A DNA stretch of 64,000 nt from Symsagittifera roscoffensis (GCF_963678635.1 NC_087066.1:32431301-32495300), one strand, 5' to 3'. Counted from the first letter of the stretch, positions 11,830 through 24,567 are shown. Numbers and translations: made by a program. The notes: generated from the sequence alone by a model not told the origin.

Positions 11830-12225
11830 ACTGGATTTGGGGGTGGAGGCGGCGGCCGGGGAAGGGGGGTTGGACACCCGGACAAATCAAAGCGTCCACC
11901 TTTGGCTCTACTTTACCACATCCATTTTTAGCCGATTTGCCCTAAAATTCTCTAGAGGTGCTTTTGCCAATATTATAACTGATTTTTGATGGGACGAGCA
12001 CCAAGCAAACGCCAATTTTTGTCAAAAATGCAAAAAATGCCTGAAAAAATTTCTTCCGTTATTTTTTTGATATCGTCGGGGCACAGAGAACTTCGACGAA
12101 TTAGTGTCTTTCCTTGAAGTGTTTGAAGAGAGCTCGAAAAATCGTCTTTATAATTCCTCAATCAAATTTAAAGAAGATCGTCGACAAATTTCTTTTAAGC
12201 CCCCCCCCCCCCCCACTTTTAGCAG
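11830..12225. mobile_element. Family B-derived degenerate element
   Basis: G-rich start (GGTGGAGGCGGCGGCCGGGG), the family's internal AAATTCTCTAGAGGTGC segment, and a C-run with CCACTTTTAGC near 12195-12225. Termini have decayed, so boundaries are approximate. Confidence 0.45.
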
Positions 12226-13202
12226 AAGTTTTATATTTTTATAAGTTTTGACTCCGCAGCTCGATTTGGCACCTAAATTTGATTTGCCTCTAAATACCAC
12301 TTCAGAAGCCCTTTCTACGTAGAATCAAAACGAATAAATGTTTTAAACCAGTTCTGAAGGGGTCTTGCGTAATCTTTTATCCACTTCCCTATTAGCGCCG
12401 CAGAAGAAATTTTTACCCTGTATTTTGGGCTAAAATAAAATGTCGAATTTGCGACCAACAAATTTTGCCCAACTATTGTTGACTTTGATTGCAACATGCA
12501 TCACCGTTTGCTCAAATCACTTACATCAGTGTTTCAGCGACATCAGTGTTTCAGCGAAAACGTCATTTGTGCTTCAGCGATATAATCAAAACATTGCATG
12601 TCCAATTGTGATTCGAGAGCTTTAAAAGTTTTCCAACAAACGTTTTTGGTCGACAAAAACTGTTGAGAAGTTTTCGCCGTTTAGATTCGACATACAAACC
12701 AATTGAAACGACTTTGAGCAATTTTTGTTTCCTACAAATAAACTATTCACAACTACTTTTTCTTGCTTTATATTGAAAATCCAACATTGAGTCAATAGAT
12801 CGGTTTATTGCTTTGTTTTCCTTTATGCAACGATCTTTTATCAGCTCAGAATTTTGCTAGATTAGCTTTTTTCTACCGTGCATCCACCGCGCTTTAACTT
12901 GCTTTTGACCAATATTTTATGACTGTAGATTGAACTTTAAAGTCTCTGAATTTTAGTAGCTTAGAAGCAAAAAAATTGTGACAAGAGACGCAGTTACTAG
13001 TTGCGACAACGTTCTACCCACTTACTTTCTGAGGAGGTTTCCGCGACTATCTTAGAAGATTGATCACATCCCAGACTGACTCCTACTCATCACTTATTAA
13101 AATTTTACTAGTCAATTTTGAATTATATAAATATCAGGTACACGTCCTGTAAACAATCTAAGAATAAAATGAATTGAATACTGCTTGTTTAGACTCTAAA
13201 TA
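12226..13202. other. Non-coding stretch
   Basis: No supported gene. A small near-duplicate ACATCAGTGTTTCAGCGA occurs twice in tandem near 12525-12560. Otherwise AT-rich unique sequence. Confidence 0.5.
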
Positions 13203-13384
13203 CATACAATACTGCTGTGTCAGCGCGAAGCCTGCGTGTTCCGACTGCCTTTAATGGTCTACGAAAGAGTTTGAATTAAAAATTTAAAATTGAGAGTTTG
13301 AATTTTAAAATTGACACGCTTTATAAAAAAAATCACCGAGCCTAAATTTTCCCTCCATTTCTGCGAAAGTCGGAATAATAATCA
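13203..13384 (-). repeat. Family A repeat, inverted, short derivative
   Basis: The minus strand ends in a degenerate hairpin end (rc of CTGCTGTGTCAGCGCGAAGCC), and the 5' end is seen as GCGAAAGTCGGAATAATAA near 13365. Only about 180 bases remain between the two ends. Confidence 0.6.
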
Positions 13385-13655
13385 ATCATCACTTCAAACC
13401 CATTTTCAACCAGTTTTTGGGGGCTAATCCTCGAGTTGATTTCATTTTCTCATCTCACTAGTTAATTCGCTTAACTGAGTTTATCTCAGTTTTTCATACT
13501 GCTACTGCGTTTTTTTTCAAAATTTTCCTCATTTATCGAGATTTCTCATCAATTTCATTCCGTCTTCATATCAATTATGTCCTTTCAACCTCTCTGGAAA
13601 AAAAATCAGTAAATTAGGTTCTTTTCCCTAAGTTTACTCTTAGAATATTGAAGTA

Positions 13656-13866
13656 CCCGGTTTGACCGAAAATGGTCAAACTGTTCTTCAATAAACGGTG
13701 TATCGTAGTATGATACACCGCCTTTTATGCCAAAACAAAAAAAGTTCTTTGAAAATTCGATGACACATTTTAGCAAAACGAAAATTTGTGTGATTAGTAT
13801 TGTTTCATAGACTTAGTTTATGGAATTGTATGATTAGTTTTTTCGGTCTGTGGAGGTCAACCCGGG
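13656..13866. mobile_element. Short MITE with CCCGG-type termini (copy 1)
   Basis: Left end CCCGGTTTGACC and right end GGTCAACCCGGG form a 12-base terminal inverted repeat enclosing about 210 bases. Inside are two hairpins: GTTTGACC/GGTCAAAC at 13660-13681 and CGGTGTATC/GATACACCG at 13696-13720. No coding capacity. Confidence 0.6.
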
Positions 13867-13965
13867 TAGGTCGTAGATCACTACAGAAAATAGCGTATGC
13901 GTCAAACATTATCTGGTGCATCACGCCGACAAAATACCATATTAGCTGTTTGTCCTTCCTAGCAT

Positions 13966-14359
13966 CCCGGGTTGACCAAAACTTCTTATCATATAATTTC
14001 ACACAATTCCATGCGTACACTAAATTGTATGAAATCTCTATGATAAACATTTTTTTCATATATAAAAATTATACGATAAGTATTTTTGCAAAATTTTTGT
14101 GTCGCTATCACAAAAAAGCTAGTCATATAATTTCCATATATGGGAATTGTACGTTAAGCATTTTTTCAAAAAACAAAAACCTCGGTTTTTTCATCACCAT
14201 CAGACTATTTTATTAGATTCAAACAGCCGCAGAATTTAGTTTATATCTTTTTCAACCATTTTCGAAACTGTACGAAAATTTTATGATACGCAATTTTCCA
14301 TACACTTGATGTATGGAATTGTATGATAAGCATTTTTGGTGAATGGAGGTCAGCCCGGG
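13966..14359. mobile_element. MITE with CCCGGG-type termini (copy 2)
   Basis: Left end CCCGGGTTGACC at 13966 and right end GGTCAGCCCGGG ending at 14359. The interior holds repeated TATATGGAAATTGTA- and GTATGATAAGCATTTTT-like motifs that also occur in the middle of the 28764-30340 element. The long forward open frame at 13800-14216 crosses this element and its neighbour and is treated as chance. Confidence 0.6.
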
Positions 14360-16300
14360 ATCCTAGAGAAGACAGACTCAATAAGACAAACTAAAAGTCG
14401 ATTCAATAACTAATTCACGTGGCATAGATTGCCTATATGGAAAAATATTGAGCCTTCCAAAAAAGCTTTATGAAATACTTTGACAAACGTAGACTTCAAC
14501 ACAAAACAAACTTAACAATCAATTAAAGACAGGTATTAAAATGTTTGGGCGATCCTTGAATTCTTTCATACACAAGCAGGAGCTCCATGTTCGAGGTCCC
14601 AAAATAAATCAATGGCCTACCGTAGCATTACTCGACCTAGTGCTCAAGATATTTAGATGATTGGGCTCAAGTTAACACTATTATATATTTATATCAGTAG
14701 CAGGCCCTGGATAAATCAATTTGGTCGACCTAAAAAAGGTCAACACAGTTTTGACATACTTTTGAAAATCCGCCTTCCCCTAGAGAATATCTTAAATCTT
14801 ATATCCGTAGAATGTTTAATGTCGATAAGATAACGTATAGAAGCAGACAACAAAAGCAAACGAACCCATGAAGAAATAAAAACCATGCGAGCAGACTTTC
14901 TGCCGCTGTGAAGATTGCCAGACACCTTATCACTTAAAGTAAAAAAAAACTACAACAACAACAAAAAAACATTTCTTCCGAAGTTTGCACTTTCCTGGTC
15001 TAGAACAGATAGCCTACCACTTCACAGCTAAAGATCCAGCTGAGGGTGGGCAAACATAGGAGAATCATATAGCTTCTTTTTCTTGCTATTCTTGGTGTTA
15101 ATTTTAGAACTGGGAAGAAGTGTTAATTTTACACCAACATAATTGCAATCCCAGAAGTAAACAGTTACAATGATGTTGATGATACTAGCAAAAAATGGAT
15201 CCCTAAAGATATCAGTCAGGAGACTCAGGTGAACCAAACAATTCCTGAAACTCTAGTGGACATCAATTTGTCTCTATAGAAAAAAGCTGAAACGTTCGAG
15301 AAGACGCTAAAGCGTTTTCAATTGTGTAATAACGTATTTTCACTCCATCATTGCGTATTTTTTATCATTAAATTTCATTTTTTGTAGTAAAACTCTCAAC
15401 TACTTCAATATTTATAAACATACCAATTTTAATTCAACACTTGCTTTTTCTAAAAAAAAAAATCCCGCTAGTTTTAATAGTGCCACTACTGTACCAATTT
15501 TCTCATCCAATCATATTTGTTAGCATAAGATTTCACTCATTTCTGCAACACTTTTATGATTTTCATATAAAAAGTTGAACTTACCTAAAATCTGGCCAGT
15601 CGACGAGTGTTTTTCATAGAGGGTTGAAATTTCAGTTCGAAACATTTTTTCCTGATGAATAAATCTTTCAACGTTGAAATTCGTAGGAACCGATAGATGC
15701 TTTTCGGTACTTTCAATTGAGAAAATTTGCAAGCTCACCATAGAATGAGCTAGAATCATTTCTTGTTTCTTGCTTTCAAATGCAAACTTAAAACCAAACG
15801 CAACCTTTTTCGAGGAGTTTAAAGAAAGTGCTTAAAGATTAAGAAACAAAACTCATCTAAGGATTAAAAATAGTTGTCAATTGACGCTCAAGCAATTTCG
15901 CTAAATATTGAAACCAACCGAAACTCCGATTCTTTTTTCATCCCAAAGTCAAATTGACTCAAATTTATCTCATACTTTTTACTCTTCTAATAAAGAAAAA
16001 AGTTATAGGTGACAATTAAAACTACAATAAACCAAAAAGCTAGGTTTACGAGGGGCTAGGTTTACGACAAAAACGAGGGGCTAACATAACTTATTGCTTA
16101 AAACAAAACTTCACAATACAGGAGTATATAACGAGGGGATGAAAAACTTGAAGGCTAGCAGACCTAAAACGGATGCCATAAAATAATACCATAAAATATA
16201 ACCAATATCATAAAAGAATAATAATAAAAACCACAAATAATACCTTTGGTTGGTACGGAGGTCGACTTTTTTGATATGCACAAATTAAGTTATAGATAAC
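14360..16300. other. Mostly non-coding stretch
   Basis: A truncated family B fragment is at about 14703-14790 (GGTCGACCTAAAAAAGGTC, AAAATCCGCC). A minus-strand segment ending at a consensus donor GTAAGT at 15584-15589 could be an exon (about 15590-15760), but no phase-compatible partner was found. The rest is AT-rich without recognisable content. Confidence 0.4.
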
Positions 16301-16469
16301 AAATGGACAAAAATCTGTGAGTGTTACCATTGCCTTTGATTGTCTATGGAGTAGTATTTGATATAAGATAAACGATGAAAACTTCAAAAACATTGAAAAA
16401 ATTATAAATATTTTGGGATTTTTTTGAAATGAATTGCCCCCCGACGACGCTAAGTAAAGTGCAAAACAA

Positions 16470-17008
16470 AATATAGTGTTTCGTAATGAAATTTCGCAAT
16501 GAATTTCGTAATGAAGGTAACAAAATATTTGTGCTCGTGGTGGATTTTTTATTCTGACAAAGTTCGACTTCATAACTAGCTATTTTTGACGGAATTCTTT
16601 TTACATCACTCAAAAGGTATTGTTGTGCTGAGCTTAGACTTGAAAAGTTATTTTATCTGTGATTGTTTTTTGTAAAGTTACGGGGGATAATGCCATTCTC
16701 GTTAATTTCGAACAATTAGCGCGCGGCATTTGTCGCGCTTTTTACGCGTAAGCGGAGATTTAATACGTCATAGAAATCTTTCTAAATTGCTTGAAGCAGG
16801 CTATTTGCCGTAATTGATTTGTTACTAGGAGCAAAACTTATCACTTTGTACTTTATATGGCGTGTGGGGGATGATTTCCTCAAAAATATCAAATAAAAAA
16901 ATCCATTTTTTATTACAATTAATTTTTCATGTTATTACTGCTCCATATATCTCAAAAAGCAGTCGGAACATTCAGGGCTTCACCCTAAAACAAGCAGTCT
17001 TGTTCATA
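16470..17008 (+). repeat. Family A repeat, forward
   Basis: The 5' region contains AATATTTGTGCTCGTGGTGG. The body keeps the GCGCGC and GGCGTGTGGGG landmarks. The 3' end has CAGTCGGAACATTCAGGGC and AGCAGTCTTGTT at 16965-17005. Confidence 0.75.
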
Positions 17009-17029
17009 TATAGCAAAGTTTTAAATCGA

Positions 17030-17330
17030 CCAAATATCATGCTGCTTACCACTTCGCAGCAATTTTTAGGATTGAATCTTCGCTTACGCGGTAATAGCAC
17101 GAAATGTATCGAGCGTTAATTGTCAAGAATTGACCAAATCGCAAGTTTTAAACCCCCATAACATTACAAAAGACATTCACAGGTAAAATATCTTATTAAA
17201 TTTGAGCTCAAGACTACACTAATTTTCGAATGATTTTTAAAAAAATGTCAAAAATGGCTAATTAAAAATTTGAAATTTGTCTGGAAAAAAAACAACTCGA
17301 GCACAAATATTCCGTCACTTTCAAGTCCGA
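17030..17330 (-). repeat. Family A repeat, inverted fragment
   Basis: It follows the forward copy directly in opposite orientation. It retains reverse-complement landmarks (TTTAAACCCCCATAACATTAC, GAGCACAAATATTCCGTC) and loses the hairpin end. Confidence 0.65.
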
Positions 17331-18775
17331 ACGGCAACCAACAACCTATTCATCTCTCAATAATGGTTTTCCGTGGCTTTTTTTGTTTTCACAGCTCTCA
17401 GTATTAACGATTGGAATTTAAAAAACTTTACTGGAATGGACAAAGTTTGCGAGAATTAGTATCTGCTTCTAAAACAAAAGGAATTCAATTGTCCTTTGCT
17501 AACATCGTCCTTATAGATTTTATTAGAGTGGAATTCATTTTCGGATGCTTTGATACAGTAGGTTTCATGAACCATTAAACTTTCACGATGTTCCATAAGA
17601 TAAAATCGCCAGATTTAACCAACCTCAAATTAACTTAGAAATCACAGAAAAGCTATTCGAAAGATTTCTCAGAAAAAAATTTCTCAGAGCTCCGCTAAAA
17701 AAAATGAGAGCAACAAAATTTCTTTTAAAATGTGTCGTTTTCAACAACCGGAAGGTGAAAATAATCAATACGCACCCCAGGAAAAACTTCTTCATGTGTG
17801 AATTTGAAGTAATAGTTCAATAAATCAAGATAAACTGGTTTTAAACATTCATTTTTCGTGCTTTTAAACACAATGCACGATTTTCAATTCAATTTAGAAT
17901 CTAGAAAGTAACTTTTCTGCTGTTTTCTAAATCACAGGTGTGTAGAATGAACACAAAAAAGCTGCAAATATTATAGCTTAAACAAGCATGCTTTTAATAT
18001 TTTTTCAAAGCAGAAAAGTTATAAAATGTTTTGATTTCTTCGTTTTTAATAAAAGTGGCTTCACGCATCACTAACTCTCGTTTATCTTCAGAAGTTTTAT
18101 GGGTAATTGCTTGTTAGTTGACTCGAATAATTTAACTTATTCTTACCATAACTTACCATGTTTAAAAGTTGGCGAGTAACCGAGTAATTTTTCTCATTTA
18201 AAAGTGCAGCCTTATAAGTAAGAACAGCAAATGTGAAGCATTCCAACAAAATGTATGAGATGGGGCGTCGATACGTATGAAAGTAATAGTTTTTAACTTT
18301 ATTTGACTGAACGGAGCTCGCTTAAGTTAGTTGGACCATGAGAAATTGGATTTCTTGAAACAAAAATATGTGCCAAGTCAGATATCAGTTAAGTTTTTTT
18401 TCTTTTTTTTTTTGTTAAAAACAATATTTACCCCCAAGATCTAGGAGTGTGGCCAGCTTAGTAAAAAAACGGGTTAGTATGTGACCATTGTGACCACTTG
18501 AATAACTTTTACACCTCATATTTGGCTAAAATCTTGGCTAGACAGTGAATTTCAGTAGTCTTTTTTTAAAAGCTAGAAAGTTCATTTTTTAAAACAAGAA
18601 AGCATTAATAATTGATTTTTTGTTTTGAAAATATACCAAAGGTTATGTTGAGGCCATCTATGAAAAAATATATATAAAAATGATGAAAAGGCAACAATAT
18701 TTTGATAATTTCCAGAGAACCTTTTTCTTCACAGTCAAGTCGAATTGAATTTCTATTAAATTGCTCATATCTGGT
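17331..18775. other. Non-coding AT-rich stretch
   Basis: No gene, RNA or repeat of the described families is recognisable. Confidence 0.5.
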
Positions 18776-19145
18776 CGTATCAGGGCAAAACCCTGAATTT
18801 CCAGCTGCCTTTTAAGCTCTATGAAGCTGTAATAACATGAAACAAACTAAACATTAAAAAAATGCTGCACTTTTTGTGAAAATTATCCCCCCACACGGCA
18901 TATAAAGAATCTTTCGCTCTTAGCAACAAATAAGCTTTCCTTTAACCAATTTGAAACGATTTCTAAGACGAATCAAATCTCCGTTTACGCGTTAAGAGTG
19001 CGAAGTATATCGCGCGTTAATTGTCCCAAAATGGCCAAAATAGCAATCTTTAAGCCCCCATATTTTTTTAACGAAAAATGAATACAGGTAAAATATCTTT
19101 TCAAATTTAGGCTCAGGACAACAATTCCTTTTGAATGGTGTCAAA
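18776..19145 (-). repeat. Family A repeat, inverted, truncated
   Basis: Starts with GGTCGTATCAGGGCAAAACCC (hairpin end, reverse complement) and keeps CCCCCACACGGCATATAAA and TTAATTGTCCCAAAATGGCC. It stops before the element's 5' end. Confidence 0.65.
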
Positions 19146-19274
19146 AGTTTCAAGTTGTTAATGAAATTAATTCACGTCTGGACAGATTTTATAACCGAAC
19201 AAGTTGTTTTTTTCACAATGGTCGCATACTAACATGACGTTCTACTCTAGATCTAAAATATTATTTGATAATTA

Positions 19275-19316
19275 ATCCACTGGTTGGTTTGTCCGTGGAT
19301 AAATCAACCAGTGGAT
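19275..19316. repeat. Hairpin with 12-base perfect stem
   Basis: ATCCACTGGTTG (19275-19286) pairs with CAACCAGTGGAT (19305-19316) around an 18-base loop. Isolated in non-coding sequence, with no known function. Confidence 0.7.
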
Positions 19317-19969
19317 CATTCATCGATCTAGATGCCGACAGTAACAAGAATAACCGGATAGTGTGCCAGTGGCACCATATGTTCCAACCATAATCTTGAG
19401 AAAACACTGTCGAAAACGATTTTTTTATTCAAATAAGTCTAATTATTGCTGGGTAGTATGACAAAAAATCGACAAAAAGTCGGCAAACAAAAAAGTTTTG
19501 TCAGTTATAATAAACTTTAACTGTACTTATTTTCGGCCGTGACGTCCTCAAGACTTACTAGACGTTTTCACGCCAATTTGTTGTCGATTATCAAGAGGAG
19601 AAAACAGAACACAAGTTAAGCGGAGAAAAAATATTTTCTGAAAAGAAATCGGTCTTGTTCAACAACTTTCAGCCACCTCTGGTCTAATGGTCCATAATAG
19701 GTCATCAACTTATTGAGCAAGTTTTTCTCTAACAAAACAGACTCAAGTGAGGTAGCCTTTGAGCTATAAAAATTACACCGTGTTTTTGATCTGCTTTGTT
19801 GGCCAATTCAAAAAGAATCTCGCAAATACGTTTAAGTGAGCTGTTTTAAAACCATCAATAAACTTTTTAAAACTGCCATCAGTTTTTCAGCCTGCTTCTG
19901 TTGTGTTCTAGAAAAACATGTTCTATCGTTTTAACAAATTTACTTGACGTCTTACATTTTTGAAAATAT

Positions 19970-22340
19970 TTCTTTCTTTGAAACAGTGAAATGGCGTTGA
20001 AAGTATATAATCAGTAGCAAAAAATTGGAATAGACATATTTATTTAACAAGAACAATCTGCCATTTTTAACAGTTTTTGCATGCAAATTTAAACTTTAGC
20101 CCAGCTTGACACATAAGTTTTGTCTGAAAATTAGTTTTTGCAAAAGTTTTCTGCACTAAGACAAATTGCTCTATTCAATTATTTCTGTCTTTTCCAACTT
20201 TTGCAACTTTCTATAGCTTTTAAGAAATTTATCGAACAACGTTTTAAATTTTCTCGAATAATTTTGACCTTGAAACATTGAAATATAGAGAGTTGCAAAA
20301 AGTTCGGACAGACAGAATTAATTAAAAAGAGCAACTGTCTACACATCAACGGAAATTGAAACTGAAATAAACATAATGTCGAAGGTTCATAAAGCAGAGT
20401 TTCACTCAAACAAAACCTTTGATTACGGCTGGCAATTGCATCCGAAGTGCCGAACAGTAAACCCTTTAGCAGGAAAATTTTTGATCAGGGTGGTTAATGT
20501 TTTTCTGCAATTAGTTCCCAAATTTTAAATGATTTGATCATCTTCACATCCGTATGTTGTTTAGGGGCAACCTAATAATTTTCTTAAAAAATGACTTTAG
20601 ATTTTGGCTTTTGAACTAACTTTGCTAACTGGTTTATGGTAAAACCTGGATATTCCTTGCAGTATTTAAAAACTAGGCTAGCTTAATCATCGGATAATCG
20701 ACGATCTCGCATTTTGAATTTAATCTGACAAAAAATTCAAGGTTGTTAGGCTTCAGATTTTGCATGCAAAAAAACTTCGAAAAGCACAGGTTGCTCATTT
20801 TAATTAATTCTGTCTGTCCGAACTTTTTGCTACTAATTATAGCTGAAATTAGTACAAAGTTTTCAAATTTTGACTTGAATTGTCAAAAGAGCAAAGAAAA
20901 ATGATTGCGCTTTCTTAGAGATCAGTTTTCTAGTATATAACTATAGAGTTTTGCAAAAAATTCTGACAGTCAGAAATAATTAAAAAGAGCAATCTGCTAA
21001 TTTTCAGCAATTTGTGCTTGCAAATTTGAACTTTTACCTTCACACATAAATTCTGTCTGAAAAGCTAGTTCTGTCCGTTCCAAATTTCTCGAGTAATTTT
21101 GAAATTGAGACCTTGAAATTGAAGAGCTAACGAAAATAATTGCGCTTTCTTAGAGATCAGTTTTTTTTAATATACAGTGCTGATTTAAATTATCCTGACA
21201 AAATTATTTAAAACTTGAATTTTCCAACACTTTTTTTGCAAATTTGGTTAAAATTAGACAAAAAGGTGAAGAGAACAAAACTTGCTTAGAAAATCAGAAA
21301 GAACATTGTGGAATTTTTTCTCCAAAATTCTCAACCAAAATTCACCACAAAAAAGGGTCATTTTGGCTTTTCAAATAATCAAGAATTACGCCGAAACTAA
21401 TAAACTAATTGATAAGGTAGATATATCACAAGAAGCTTTTTCACAGCCCAACAAAGTTCTAGAAAAAATAAAACTCCAAAAAAAACTTGTATAAGAGATA
21501 ATATTTTTGCTTGATAGTCAAGAAACTTAATTTTTACTACAGAAAATCAAAATCTTTGATTAAAAACAAATTTTAAACTATTTACCCAAATTTTTTGGAG
21601 ATTTAACCCCTCTAGAACTTTGTTAGGCTTTGTATGTGACTTCTTGTGATAGATGTTTCACATCATTCAACATAGTAGTTTCTGCTCAAATCTTGATTAA
21701 TTGAAAAAAGCCAAAATTAACCATTTTTAGGGTAATATTTTGGTTGAGAATTTTTCGGAGAAAAAAAAATGCACCATACTATTTATGATCAAATTTTATG
21801 CAACTTTTGTTCTTCTCACTTTATGTCTAATTTTAATCCAATTCGAGAAAAACGTGTTTGAAAGTTCAAGTTTTGTTCGTTTTGTCCGGATAATTTAAAT
21901 CAGCACTGTATAATTAAAGAGTTTCGAAAAATTCTGAAAGACAGAAATAACTTAAATGAGCAATCTGCTTTTTTGAGCAAATTTTGCACGCAAATTTGAA
22001 GTTTTAGGTAACTTTGAGACATCCTTTCTATCTCAAAAACTAACTTTTGCATGCTAACTGTCTGAAAAAGGTAATTTGCATTTAAAAATTTTTATTCTGT
22101 CCAAATTTTTTATTTACTTGTACAACAAAAAAAATGGAACAGACAGAAGTTGTTGAAAAGAGCAATCTGCCAATTTGGATCAGTTTGAAACTGCATGCAT
22201 ATTGGAACTTTTAGGTGACCTTCAGAAACAAACATCCTTTCTGCCTGAAAAATTAGCTTTTGCAGGCAAAAAATTTCTGAAATAGGTCATTTGCTCTTTT
22301 TAATTAGTTTTGTCTATTCCAACTGATTGCATCTCTATTA
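19970..22340. repeat. Array of palindromic repeats interrupted by a MITE
   Basis: At least six diverged partial units share TTGCAAAAA-TTC-GACAGACAGAA and TTAAAAAGAGCAATCTGC, occurring in both orientations (near 20030, 20180-20340, 20780-20880, 20940-21110, 21915-22090 and 22125-22335). The 734-bp element at 21175-21908 is inserted in one unit. No coding content is supported. Confidence 0.65.
21175..21908. mobile_element. Tc1/mariner-like foldback MITE, copy 1 (734 bp)
   Basis: Termini CAGTGCTGATTTAAATTA and its inverse TAATTTAAATCAGCACTG, flanked on both sides by TA (21173-21174 and 21909-21910), the target duplication typical of Tc1/mariner. Most of its length is one long inverted repeat with a short centre. 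A plus-strand open frame (21282-21494) inside one arm lacks transposase motifs and is taken as chance. A second copy is at 32436-33169. Confidence 0.85.
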
Positions 22341-22489
22341 CTTCAAGCCCTAGACTTCAAAAGAATTTTAATTCAGCAGCAATCTGACATGCAATTTTTT
22401 CATTATAAATAACACTGAAAACGCCCGTAAAACTGCAAACAAGAAACTTCAATTTTTTTTAAGTTTCAGCATGAAGGTCAGAATTAAAA

Positions 22490-23317
22490 AAAATAGGACG
22501 TTGACCGGTAAACACATATCAGTTATCAGCATTGAAACCAATTGCGCCAACAGCATTGAAACCAATTGAGCATTGAAACGTTGACCGGTAAACACATATA
22601 AAATATCAGCATTGAAACCAATTGCGCTATTTCAGAGTTGTTGTTCCGAAGTTCGAAGAAATTGACGGATTATTTTGAGCTCGGGGTGTTATCCGCATTG
22701 AGGTTATCAGCATTGAAACCAATTGTTATCGCATATAATTTATCACGTATAAGCGATAACTTGAAACCAATTGTTATCACATTGAAGTTATCACATATAA
22801 GTTATCAGCATTGAAACCAATTGAAACCAACAGCATTGAAACCAATTGCGCATTGAAACGTTGACCGGTAAACTCATATAAGTTATCAGCATTGAAAACA
22901 ATTGCGCCATTTCAGAGTTGTTGTTCCAAAGTTCGAAGAAATTGACGGAATATTTTGAGCTCGGGGTGTTTTTTTTTCTCCAGATAAATTGCGTTGACCG
23001 TTAAACACAAATAAGCCCTTGACTTATATAAGCCCTTGACATATAAGCCCTTGACTTTAAAAGAATTTCAATTCAGCAGCAATCTGACATGCAATTTTTT
23101 CATTAAAATTAACACAGAAAACGCCGGTAAAACTGCAAACAAGAAACTTCATTTTTTTAAGTTTCAGCATGAGGATCAGAATTTAAAAAAATTAAGACGT
23201 TGACCGGTAAACACATATAAGTAATCAGCATTGAAATCAATTGCGCATTGAAACGTTGACCATTGAAATTTGCGCATTGAAACGTTTCAATTGCGCCAAC
23301 AGCATTGAAACCAATTG
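22490..23317. repeat. Minisatellite with GCATTGAAACCAATTG units
   Basis: Irregular repetition of GTTATCAGCATTGAAACCA, CGTTGACCGGTAAACACATA and GCATTGAAACCAATTGCGC. Two short copies of the family A 5' start (GAAATTGACGGA..TTTTGAGCTCGGGGTG) are embedded at about 22640-22690 and 22920-22990. Confidence 0.75.
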
Positions 23318-23720
23318 CGCTATTTCAGAGTTGTTGTTCCAAAGTTCGAAGAAATTGACGGAATATTTTGAGCTCGGGTGTTTTTTTTTCTCCAGATAAA
23401 TTGCGATTTTTGAACTGGCCATTTTTGCCAAGATTTTTGAAACAGCCAAGAGGTATTGATGTCTTCAGCTCAAACTTGTGATTTACACCTGTGATTTTTT
23501 TCGTATAGTTGTGGGCTTCAAAGGTTGCCCATTGGGCCGATTTGGGACTATCGACGCGTGATATATTTCGCGCTATTAACGCGCAATCGGAGATTTAATC
23601 CGTCTGAGAAATCGTTCCAAATTGGTTGAAGCAGGTAGTTTGTCTTAAGTTTCTTAAGACAAACTAAGTTCGGGAGCAAAATATTTCTTTTTGTTTTTAT
23701 ATGCTGTGTGGGTAGTCTCA
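23318..23720 (+). repeat. Family A repeat, forward, variant
   Basis: Starts with the same variant 5' end as the minisatellite pieces (GTTGTTCCAAAGTTCGAAG) and continues through GGGACTATCGACGCGTGATA and GTTCCAAATTGGTTGAAGC to a CTGTGTGGG landmark. The 3' hairpin end is not present. Confidence 0.65.
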
Positions 23721-24567
23721 AAAATGAAGACAAAAAAAATTTACATCATTCTTCAAGGCATTTTTCAGAAATAATTTGCCATGCAATTTTTTAAACCAAA
23801 AAAACTAGGGCAAAAAAGCAAACAACCTCCAGGATTTATTTCGAATGATTATCAGGTTGGAGGTCAAAATGGTTTCAATAACTGAAAACGTTGTCCAACA
23901 ATTCTGTTTCAGTCCGTTTTACGCAAACGATTTTACTGGAAAGCTGTGGTTTCATTATCTAGTGCAATTGGCACACAATGTGAAATAACTTACAAAAAAA
24001 AACTAATTTTAAACCGAAGTAACAGACACTTTCAGGGACTGATATTAATAACACTAATAAACGGACTGATAAACTTGATTAATAGGTCCACCATTGAACC
24101 AATTTATTTCTTGTCCATTTTTGACACAAGAGTTAAGGACCTAAATCAATACTTTATTCAAGACAAAGCCCGGTCGGTTCTAGCTTCGACGGTTGAAAAC
24201 AATTGTCATATGTTCATTCAGTACGTCATGCGCATGAGCTGGTGAAAAAACAGCCATCAACTTTCACATATCAGCCTAATCCTTCATATTCCTCTTTTTC
24301 CTTAAATTGCTTCTTTCCCTAAAGTTCTAGGTCGTCTTGCATCAAAAAGTCACAAAAAATACGCCTTCATCCAAGCTGAGTGACCAGATTGAGGCCGTGG
24401 TGTTAAGATGGCTCAAACGAGACTTCAGTGGATCCCTCATCTTTACCTAAGGGTTTTTTCTAGTGGAAAATTGAAAGGTGGAAGAGTTCCCCTTTCAAAT
24501 TTAAAGAAGGGTATAAAGGATAGCTGTTATAGGATAGCTGTATAGTACAGAAACAAAAGTAAACATG
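23721..24567. other. Non-coding or decayed stretch
   Basis: A 99-codon plus-strand open frame (23946-24245) is present, but it has no recognisable domain, signal peptide or splice context. I do not call it a gene. No repeats of the described families are seen. Confidence 0.35.

Noticed and set aside
13800-14216. 138-codon plus-strand frame
   Set aside because: Crosses the boundary between two CCCGG-ended MITEs and contains their inverted repeats.
15028-15760. Two minus-strand segments that could be linked exons
   Set aside because: The donor at 15589 leaves one base, and joining to the acceptor at about 15225 gives a stop after five codons.
22490-23317. CRISPR-like direct repeats
   Set aside because: Unit and spacer lengths are irregular, units overlap and invert, and the genome is animal.
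23946-24245. 99-codon frame as a gene
   Set aside because: No domain, no splice or promoter context, and composition equal to the AT-rich background.
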